A DNA stretch of 64,000 bases from positions 68,922,633 to 68,986,632 of the forward strand of contig OY294068.1 in NCBI GenBank assembly GCA_958510875.1, read 5' to 3'. The stretch is from Endomychus coccineus. Its lineage: Eukaryota; Arthropoda; Insecta; Coleoptera; Endomychidae. The position numbers and the translations under genes are program-made. A model generated the notes under the pieces. That model saw only the letters and a list, made by a program, of their open reading frames with translations, made no database searches and had not been told where the DNA came from. Shown here one piece after another: positions 52,649-62,110 of this stretch; position 1 is the stretch's first letter; every line of letters begins with the position of its first letter.

Positions 52649-55600
52649 TTATAAAATGTATGGAGGGTCTCTACACTTCAGATTGCGCTGCCTTCTATTT
52701 AAAATAATTTCTGGCGCCAAACAATCCTTATAAAATTTGATCAATTTTGACAACATCGTTTCAGTGCACAAACCCTCATCCCTTGTAATTTTTTCGACAA
52801 ATTTTTCTTCTTTGTCGCCCATATATACAATGAAGAAACATGTCTTCCTTCCTGTAATTGCCAATTGTCCTTGAACCTATAACAGTTGATAATTAATTTT
52901 TATCCTTAAAACATTAGGTACAAATAAATTGATTTCCAATCAGAACATCAGAACAGAAAGTATTAGAAAAAAATACCTGGAAAAAATAAGTATGATTTGT
53001 TCTTAAATGAATTATCTCGTCGGTTATTTCAAGGCAGGGAACCATTTTTTGCTGGACTGCGGTTCGTAGACTGATCCCTAATTGAAAAACTTTATACAAA
53101 CATTTCACTTCTACTAATTCCTCTGCATCAGTAATGCCTGTAAAATAGTAGTTATAAGTTATATGTTATGGAATTTGTTTTTACTAAATTATACCATCAG
53201 GTGAGGCACCCAGAAAACCATAATTCACATCAATATAAAGTTCAGATGGTGAAACTTTTTTTTTAGTCAATTCTTCAAATTTTTTGATAGCAACATATTC
53301 ATTCCTGTTCCCAAAATCTATCGCCGCTGATTGTTGAAACCCTTTTCCCAGTATACTTTTCACCAAGGAATCACACGATGTGGTTGTTCTTCGTTTCATA
53401 ACAGCACCAAAATTAGAAGTTGTCAAACGGTGCATACGTTCTGATATATATTTTGGGTTAGTAAATTGCCCAATGGTTTCTTTCGCTATTCTTGTTTGCA
53501 GATCAGGGGATATCTAGAAACACATTCCGTAAATCTCAAGAACTAGAAATTGAATAATGTTTACTTTTAATCTTTCAATGAGATTTTCAACTTTCATTTT
53601 CAGATTTTCATCACTTATATTAGGACCATAATCTTGATGTTCTTCTGGAGAATATTTCATTAACCTAACTTCACTTTTTCGCTTCGAAGATACCTTAGTT
53701 TGCCGTTGCATGAATTTTTTTAAATGTTGACCTGGGCTTTGCCCTATTAATTTTTTCCATGGTAAGTAGTGCCAAGATTGTCCCTCATTATAGCGTAGTC
53801 CCGAAAGATAAGATCTTGTTTGGAAACTACCTCTTTGAATCAAATTTAATCTCTTTCCCATGTTAAATCTAGCTAGGATGCTCATGAAAAGTTCGGCCCG
53901 ATTATTCGTCTCATTATCAATCAGTAGATGAGTTTTCGACAGCAATAAGTTCAATGCACCATACATGTGATGGTGACCTCGACTGAAAATCAATTCAGAA
54001 GTAGTCTCCTGTGAAATATCGCCGACTGTGGAACACAAATAATCTTTACATTCTGAATGGTTTCCAAATACATGTCTAATAACGTTTCTAATGTCCGTCT
54101 TCAAAGTGCCTATGTCCCCATGTGCATTTGCGTAAATGGCTCTTTGAACAAATTTTTCCATTTGCTTAATTTTCTCCTGTTAATAATTTCCTAGCAGCTA
54201 TAGAAACTACTTTTTTATCCTTCTTGATACCATATAAGTGCTTGCCAACATTTTTTGAACAGTGATTTGTACACTCAATCTTATAAACCTGAAAAAAGGA
54301 TAAAATCTAGAATCAAATTATTTCCTTTCACTTGTACAACTCTTAAATATAATCCTTTCAAAAATTTGACCCTCGAACCCCAGGTCATGCGGCTGCTTAA
54401 ATTATACCTAAAGCTATTTATTTTCATTCCAAAATTGAAATAATATATTTCCCAACAAATAAATAACATATTCAGGTACTTAGAATTTTCATCAAAAAGC
54501 ATACGTTCTTCAATGTATAAAATAAATAGCTCAATATTATCGAAACGCGCTTACTTGAGATCCATATGTGACTTTTTCTTTAATTTTCGAAAATACGGTG
54601 GAATCACCATCGGCAATAAATTTTATGTATCGAAGGTTGTGCATCATTATGCTATTATTGAAACCTTCCACTATGATATCAGCTTCCATTGAAGAAGATG
54701 AACCAGTCCAATTTTTAAAACACATATGGTCTTTTGGTTCTTTTCCCTTGTTTTCAGACTGTGTACATATTGAGCAATATTTGTTACGTACACCAAGAAA
54801 CAAAAGTTTTGCAGTTTTCCTTCATAAATTTAAAAAAGAAATATATTTGAAATGATATAGTCATTTCACAATTCATAAGTGGTCAAATATAATCTATCTA
54901 CAAAAAATAATAAATACTCATGAATTTTTCGTTATACGTGTCTAAATATATTCATTATAGGTTTACATAATTTTCTTGAATTGTTAAAATGGTTGAGACA
55001 ATTTTCAAGATACTTACCACTCCTGATGCTGCTGTGTAACTATGACCATATGATCTCTTTGACCACCCACCATCCAATAAAACGGTAATGAATGGAATTC
55101 CATCCGGACCAATATCACCTACTTCCTTGGTCATATCATACTCTCCTTTTCCGGCAGATTCCATAATTTGCCACAAAGACTCTTTCCATAACTAAAACAA
55201 TATTTTGTAGATACTCTACATTTACCATTCGGTAGTATAAAGTAGTTGAAACAGAAGTTTACATAAAGTAAATAGAGAAATCAGAAATATTTTCAAATGA
55301 ACTCTTATATGCGGTATCTGACAAAGATATATATTCTACTTACTATTCCTAAGTCGTTTTGTATTTCAAAAAACATATTTTTGTTCATTTGAGGTATATT
55401 TAAAACAGCTAGGAATTCACTGAAATGAGCAAAGGTGCTTGTTTATTTCCTGATTTTAATCTTGGAAATGTTTTTAGTTCGTATAAATAAAAGTCAATTT
55501 CGGATGTTAACACTAACTATATTACTTAAAATTACAACAGATTGAACGAAATGGAGCAGAGATTTACTGTGTGTTGTCCCAAAGGAGGGTTGGTTTGCAC

Positions 55601-56953
55601 TGGTCTTTCAGATATTTGTTAGTATTGATAAATATGTGGGTAGGAACCCACCACTTGTTTATAACTATACCCTCGGTAGGGTAAAGATAGCCTGTACCGT
55701 TACAGTAATATAATAATAAAAAAGGGAAACTGGATATTTCGCAGCCCCTTATTTACAATATTGAACAGAATTTGTAACTGACAATAATAATTTACTTAAC
55801 AAGTTATATTTTCATGTAACTGAACAGTGCTTTCTGTAGAGAGTCCCTCAAACGGCAGCAGTATTTATTAATTTTTGAGAATGTTTTTCTTCAGATTTTT
55901 CTGAACGTAACATAATTTCCTCATGACACATCATACATTTATATGTGAAAATGCTCTTTGCTTATGTGTAAAAATCAATTTTCCATTACTACATTTTTTG
56001 GAATGATCATACTGCAATGTCATAGCTTTTTCTATGAAATAATCAATCTGAACAATTCTGTATCCTTGTAATTGTCTTAGTTCAACATCTGATTTTTCAA
56101 CATACAATTCATCGTCCTTTATTCTGAAAGAAATGACATATATCAGTTAATAAACTATAAATGAATAATGAAAGAACAATTACTTTGTTTTTATACCGTT
56201 ATTAATCGTAGAGCCTTTGTCACGTTTGGTTTCGAGGGCTACGCAAAACTCAATTTTTTTTGTATTTTTTAGAAACTAATTTTAGTTGTCCTTATCCTCC
56301 CGAGTTCAGATATATATCATACCTGCATTTATTCTTACATAACTTCCCATAAGTTCCATCAAGGTCCAAACAAAGAAAATGCTCCCAATTAGAATACAGG
56401 TCCGACTTTATTTTTTATCGTTGTTGAAAAGTTATTTCAAAATTGTGAAAGTAAAATTTAAAATAAATTCACCTTAAATGAATAGTTAAAATTGAAATCA
56501 AACCGAACTCAAATCCAATGTGATGAAAATGAAAAAACAGAGAAATAACAACGAAAAACGATCAATACAACAACAGTTTTCAACTTACCGTTCATACTCA
56601 TCTAGAGATCCCCATGTAAACTCTTCATCTTTTGGTTCCTCCAAAAGCGTAGGCTGTGAAGGTGGCAACGACGAATCAGCGCTTGTGCTTGGCTGAGGTG
56701 ATCTGTTTGTACTTCCACTTTCACTGGGTTTTAATTCACTACGATTCCATACATTTTCAAGTAGTTTTTCCACGATCCATTTGCAGTCCAATGTTGATTG
56801 TTTATTTTGTTCCACATTTTCCAAAACATCGCTCAATATTTCGTGGACGATTTGAATCTTTGCTTTTTTCCCCCAGATATCTCTCAAACTACGAGAACGT
56901 TGAGTACGTTGTTTATTGATAGATAAATAACGTTTTAGAGAATTTCGTCCCAT
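52649..56953 (-). CDS. Mutator-like transposase domain + YqaJ-type nuclease, nine exons
   Basis: Exons on the - strand: 56,953-56,589; 56,123-55,821; 55,419-55,344; 55,191-55,018; ~54,819-54,555; 54,288-53,565; 53,513-53,195; 53,137-52,977; 52,876-52,649. N-terminus MGRNSLKRYL, basic then Pro/Ser-rich. The Mutator-like domain shows GYRIVQIDYF, EFLAVLNIPQM, DIGPDGIPFITVLLDGGWSK, RSYG, LGVRNKYCSICTQ, CFKNWTGSSSSMEADIIVEG, RYIKFIADGDSTVFSKI and VYKIECTNHC. The C-terminal half holds a YqaJ exonuclease-like fold: RLTTSNFGAVMKRR, ASPDG, ELVEVKCLYKV, TYFFQVQGQLAITGR, DEGLCTETMLSKL. This pairing occurs in many insect genes of transposon origin. Nearly all junctions keep phase. Defects: two compensating frameshifts in exon 2, one in exon 6 near 54,185, and an unclear exon 5 acceptor. 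It is either a recent pseudogene or carries sequence errors. Confidence 0.8.
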
Positions 56954-57099
56954 TGTGTCACAGGCAATAGGTAACTACGAAACTATTAAACTGAGAAATC
57001 AACAATAATGTTAAAATACAAAATAAAGATAGTTTCATAAAGATTTCAATAAAATGCACTTTTCAAACTATACTTACAACAAAACAAAATCGCCACGAT

Positions 57100-57400
57100 T
57101 CACTAATGCGAATGCAAACAACGCACTTGTCGGGAGAGGTGAAAGACGACGAGCAGTAAGGTAAACAAAGGATAAGAGGCTGTCCCGGCAAAGATCGAGA
57201 GCACGGAGATGAGCAAGAGGGACAAGGCGCGAGGGATGTAAGAACGACGGCTGGTCGTAACATATTAATATGAATAGATAAATACGTAAGAGTGAGTTGA
57301 TGTTGAGATTCAGGAGAATAAATATGCTTTTAAGTTCTTAGTTAGTTTTGGTTTTAAGTTTAAGCAATCATATTCGGACCACACCTGACAGTTCAGAAGT
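57100..57400 (+). repeat. Probable 5' LTR and leader of a Ty3/mdg4 element
   Basis: The region before the gag ATG at 57,457 has the layout of an LTR end. It runs from a GC-richer promoter part (57,110-57,250), through a polyadenylation hexamer in gagaataaatatgc (about 57,322), to a T-rich stretch and then an untranslated leader. The LTR boundaries cannot be set because the partner LTR lies beyond the window, and no confident primer-binding site was identified. Confidence 0.4.
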
Positions 57401-57456
57401 AGGATAAAAACACAAAAAAATTGTGCCGTGTTCTAATTTTAAAGTGAAAAAACAAT

Positions 57457-58443
57457 ATGGAAAATTCTGGAACGTTAACACCGTCGTATCCTAGTTCGAA
57501 TACACCCCCATTAACTATGGAAGCGAAGATACAATACATTTTGGAGGAACTCCAAGAAATAAAAAAGGGAACATCAGTGACTCAATTTTCCATAGAAAAT
57601 ATACCAAATTTTGACCCGGAACACAAGATATATCGATAAATAAATGGATAAGGCTCAGGTAGGGCCCAAAAATGGTACTTGAATTACACTGGTTCACATA
57701 ACTGGGGTGAGTTTAAAAAATGTCTTATTTCTACCTTTGATATTGACATAGCTTCTATCGGACTTGTATTTAAAGATGCAGCAAATTACACATCAGAGAA
57801 ATGCGAAAAGTTGATAGATTGTTATAACAGTAAGTTAAATAAAATAAATAAGTTAAATTGGGAGATAAACGAAGATGCTGACGTCAATATTATTATACAT
57901 GGGTTCCATGATACTAAGATTAAACAGGATGCATTACTTAACCATTATAAAACCTTCGATAAGTTATTGACATTTATCGGAGCTTGTGACGATCGTAAGG
58001 AAATGTACAAAAATAGTACAGGAATGAATAAATTCAAGATACAATGTTTTTATTGCAATCAAATAGGCCATAAGAAATATAATTACCCGCAAAAACGTAA
58101 TAATAGTAGGTACCCCAATTAGTATAAGAATCATTTTAATATAAATAAAAGCACCATTCAAGTAAACAGAAAACAGTGTAGTATCTGCAATAAATTGGGT
58201 CACAAGAAGAAATTACTTACAGTAACCAACCTAATCCAAAATCATAGTAATAATTTATATTATAAAGATATTATTATCAATGACAATACATTTGTAGGAT
58301 TAATTGATACAGGCAGTGAATGCTGCCTGATATCTTCATCTGCATTAAAAAAGTTAAACAAACAGTTAAACAAAATTTATAAGATCAATCACAGGATCAC
58401 TCTTGAAAATAAACAAAGCAATAACATGTACAGTAACCATTGA
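57457..58443 (+). pseudogene. Ty3/mdg4 gag and start of protease
   Basis: Starts MENSGTLTPSYPSSNTPPLT. After one frameshift (near 57,640) a 147-codon frame gives the capsid region (WGEFKKCLISTFDI, LNKINKLNWEINEDA, IIIHGFHDTKIKQDALLNH) and a zinc knuckle CFYCNQIGHKKYNY whose last Cys is Tyr. After a stop, a second knuckle CSICNKLGHKK lacks its last Cys as well. The next frame (58,195-58,443) has the aspartic protease start, FVGLIDTGSECCLISSSALK (D-T-G active site). The protease is cut at 58,443 by foreign sequence and resumes at about 61,230. Confidence 0.75.
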
Positions 58444-58466
58444 TGATATACAGACGTAGAGTTATT

Positions 58467-59296
58467 GAAGTGAAAACTTCTTATGGTGCGTTGGGCACTT
58501 TTGTGGGAGAGCATTTTCAGCCGTTCTCGCGACAGATGAGATTTTACACAGATATACTCCGCGTGTATTCTTATAATATATGTATACTATACGCGCTCTT
58601 TGCATGGGCATTCGTTCGTGCTCTCGCGACAGACGAGATTACATACCTATATGTATACTCAGAGTGTATAGGTATGCGAGAGCGCTGCATGCTATACGCA
58701 GTCTTTGCATGGGCATTCGTTCGTGCCCTCGCGACAGACGAGATTGAGAGTTTTTTATATTTATTTTATAAATGAATATTAAACGGAAAATTTATTTATT
58801 TAAATATTTCATTTGACTTGTGTTGCTGCTATGGTATTGTGTTAAAAAAACAAATCTAAAGTGTAAATAGAATTAATAAAAACATTGTTGTAGTGCAATA
58901 ATGCAGTATTCACAAGATATATAAATAGATTTAAATCAAAATTGTTCATTTCATACTTTAGTTACCATAGACCTATTGTTTCAGTTTTAGAATTTGATGA
59001 AAATCCTGATAATAATGATGAAAATGCTGATAATGATGATGTAAGAGTTGTTGAAATTATGGATGAGAATTGATAAATTTTGTATTTACTATTTACTAAT
59101 ATTTACTCATTTAAATAAAACCACTTCCTTCGAATATAGTTTCTATATTATTATACTTCATGTCTATTCAAAAAGTGCCCACATTGCTTTGATAAACTTA
59201 ACTGATTTTTTATGAACAATTTCTCATGTCGCGAGCGCACCTAAAAATGCTCACCCAAAAAAGTGCCCAACGCGCCATAAGTTCAAGTTTTCACTT
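58467..59296. mobile_element. 830-bp element with inverted ends, Harbinger-like coding tail
   Basis: The ends gaagtgaaaactt..cttatgg and gcgttgggcacttttgtggg recur inverted at 59,239-59,296. Inside, 58,588-58,745 holds two copies of a 105-bp unit (tttgcatgggcattcgttcg, ctcgcgacagacgagatt), with a third partial copy at 58,524. At 58,975-59,073 (+), after an acceptor-like tattgtttcag, an acidic coding tail reads LEFDENPDNNDENADNDDVR and VVEIMDEN, resembling the C-terminus of some Harbinger transposases. No clear target duplication was found. It lies inside the protease gene of the Ty3/mdg4 element. Confidence 0.55.
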
Positions 59297-59317
59297 CTGC
59301 CTGCACTCCCGGAGTGC

Positions 59318-61130
59318 GCTGACTTTTTTTTTTTCAAAAGAATAGTTGATAAACCAAAGCAATCAGAAGATTTGTTTTGTTTCATTTGATTGATTATATC
59401 TCGAATTTCAATAAATGTAACTACGGAAAAAGAGAAAGTTGAATGTACTTCAGGTACGTTCATTATATCAATTGCATCAAGTCTATTTGTGTTTTGTATT
59501 GTACTTGAAAGTTTGTGAGGTATTGAGATGAAATAATCATTGAATTCTTTTGAAGTTATGTTCACATTAGAGTCATGAGAATAGTTATTTGATCGTTTTT
59601 GGTTGATAATATTCCACATTGTTTTAGTTTTGTTATTACCCTGTTTAATAATATTATCATTAGCTGATATTCGAGCATTTTCTAAAGCGATCTTATAGCG
59701 AATTCTTTAGTTTGTTTCTAGCAATCTTTAATTCATTTGTATTAATATTACTATACATATCCGAAACTAATTCTAAACTATTTCGCATATTTTGTAAATC
59801 TTTTGTGAACCATTTTATACCCGAATCCCGTGCCCTATTTTTTAATCCAATTTCAGGGAAAGCAATTGTGAAAGAATCAATTAAGTTTTCTTGAAATATT
59901 TGAAAACAACTATGAGTTGATACATTAGATATGTAATCCCATTGTAGAGAACTCAACATGCGGTAAAAGATGTTAAAACCCTGTTTTGTAAGTGGTCTGC
60001 ACTTGTTTATAATATTATTAACTTTTTGCTTACCCGGATTTTATATCAATATTTGTTGGCCGTCATGGTCAGATAACAAGAATTTAATCACATCAGCCTT
60101 GTAAGATACTATTGAAAAGTTAATGAAGATGTTATCCAAACAATTTTGTCCTCTAGTTGGTTTATCTATGGTTTTATTAAAGCCAAAAGAATTCATCAGG
60201 TACAATAGGGAATTGGCATTTTTATTTTCTTTTATATTAAAATGAACGTTGAAATCACCTGTGATTGCAATGTTTTTAAAACAATTTTCACTACACAGTT
60301 GAATTAAAATATTTTCCAATGTACTGAGAAATACGTCAATGTCACCATAAGGAGACCTATAAATATTAAGCACTAAAATATTAAGAAGTTTGAAATAAGC
60401 TGCCACAACTTCACAATGTTTGTCTATGGAGAAATTGCTTAAGTGGTCCATGGGTTGACATTCCTCATCATTTCTACAAAGGATCATAGTCCCACCTCGT
60501 ACTGGCAAAACTGGCAGCTGTTTTCCAATTCGCTAAACAAAATTCAGAACTTTCTTGTTTATTCCACCAGTGTTCTGTTATACATATAATATTAAAGTTG
60601 TGATGGTTAAAAAATATGTTCAGGTCGTTCGCTTTATCGGATATTCCCTGTATATTGATGTGAAATATGCTTATGACTTGTTTGTTTATGTTTTCCATTG
60701 ATGAATTAATTAGGGTATTTTTAGATTCACTGTACTTTTTATAAAAAACTTGTTTATTGTTATTCTCTGAGGCCAGAAACTGGGATCCATTAGAATTTTT
60801 CGACATTCATTATGTACTATTAATTTGAACGATGAGTAAGTATCAGGGCGTTTTGAATTGAGTTTCTCACATTCTATTTTAGTTGAGGTAGACTTTAAAT
60901 AAGAACATATGTCGTCAACTTTAGTACTTGGATCTAACCTGTCAAGGTGTAGGTACGTATAATGAATTTTTGGGGCACTTGATAGTGATTTGTTAGCTCC
61001 TGAACCTACAATTGGCCTCATTCTCTTTGTATTTGTTTCTAAATCGGAATGCTCTTGCTTGTTTGTGTTATTTTCCCTTTGCCTTTTAGTAACAATAGTG
61101 AATCCGTCCATATCTGATGAATCTACGTAG
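59318..61130 (-). mobile_element. LINE with ORF1 and endonuclease, ending inside RT at an A-run
   Basis: On the - strand: ORF1 end (MDGFTIVTKRQRENN, LHLDRLDPSTKVDDICSYLK, YSSFKLIVHNECRKILMDPS). ORF2 endonuclease (ISIFHINIQGISDKANDLNI, ICITEHWW, NIAITGDFNVHFNIKENKNA, LDNIFINF, LLSDHDGQ). Linker (GIKWFTKDLQNMRNSLE). RT fingers (MWNIINQKRSNN, NDYFISIPHKLS, FIEIRDIINQMKQNKSSDCF). The sequence stops at ILLKKKK, an A-run in the coding strand, after which unrelated sequence follows. An element that ends 3' at an internal A-run suggests premature polyadenylation before insertion. Frames change at least four times. Confidence 0.78.
60041..60508 (-). pseudogene. LINE endonuclease domain (main open frame)
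   Basis: 155 open codons with the conserved features of LINE AP-like endonucleases: GGTMILCRNDEE, VVAAYFKLLNILVLNIYRSP, the catalytic ITGDFNVHF, the target-contact block TIDKPTRGQNCLDNIFINF and the final SDHDGQ (catalytic Asp-His pair). The first strands of the domain are in the neighbouring frame (60,806-60,510), one frameshift away. Confidence 0.8.
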
Positions 61131-61229
61131 TTAGTTTCATTGTTTATTATATTATTTACAATATTGTCATTTGCAACTTGCTTTTTAGTAGCATGCTGTG
61201 TGATATGAGCATATGTGTTACTAGGTTTA

Positions 61230-62110
61230 ATTTGTTATTATTTGAAGAGCTACAAAATGTTGATATATTAATAGGCAATACCCTCATCACTCAAGAGCAT
61301 GTAGGATTAATCAAAAATGGATACGATTTAAAATTTTTCAATAATTGTGAAATCATCGAACAACAACACTCACTTACTTGTGGTGGTGGATGGGTTTTCT
61401 AAGTTCACTTTTATAGAAGCCGTTAAAAATACAAAAACCAAATATGTTGTTAAAGCGTTGGAACAGTTTATTTTTATCTTTGGAGTACCTTGTAAGATAG
61501 TATCAGACAGGGGAACTGCATTTACTTCGGAAAAATGTAAAAAGTTTTTTGAAAAATATAATATTAAACATGTACAAAACGCAATAGCTACGTCAAGGGC
61601 TAACGGCCAATGCGAAAGAGTAAATTTTACAATCTTAGAAGCTTTACGGTGTTTGAGCATTGATGCACCGGAAGAAAAATGGGACAAATTTATTAAACAG
61701 GTTCAATTAGGAATCAAAAGTTCGATAAATAAGATTACGGGTAAAAGTCCGTTTGAAGTTTTATTGGGAATACAACCGAAATTTCTGAAAGAAAGTGTGA
61801 TTTCAAATGAAATAGGAATAGAAATAGGTCAAGCTAACCTTAAGGAACTAAGGGAGAAAGTTGGTGGAAAAGTAAAAAAAAGTCAGTTATTAGACAAAAG
61901 AAGAAAAGTTTCAAGTGACTTTGATAAAGGCTCTTTGGTAATGGTAAGATTGACATCTAATTCACTTACAGGAAGTAGTAGGAAATTGCATCCTGAATTT
62001 AGGGGTCCATTCAGGGTAATAAAAAAAATTACCGAATGATAGATATCTTGTAGAAGATATGAGAGGAAATAGTAGGTCTCAGTCAGTAATCACTTTAGAA
62101 AATCCTGATT
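61230..62110 (+). pseudogene. Ty3/mdg4 protease end joined directly to integrase (RT deleted)
   Basis: ELQNVDILIGNTLITQEHVG at 61,240-61,310 is the C-terminal half of the retroviral-type protease. Within ~40 bp follows the integrase core: HLLVVVDGFSKFTFIEAVKN (first Asp), KIVSDRGTAFTSEKCKKFFE (second Asp), ATSRANGQCERVN (Glu), with exactly 35 residues between the second Asp and Glu. Then FEVLLGIQPKF and the GPY/F-like tail LHPEFRGPFRVIKK; after a 1-base shift, LPNDRYLVEDMRGNSRSQSV and the terminal ENPD*. RT and RNase H, expected between protease and integrase, are absent: an internal deletion. The pol stop lies in the first unit of the minisatellite. Confidence 0.85.

Noticed and set aside
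57063..57263. 66-codon frame on the - strand (Pro/Ser/Cys-rich)
   Set aside because: Low-complexity frame in the probable LTR promoter; no family pattern and opposite to the gag transcript.
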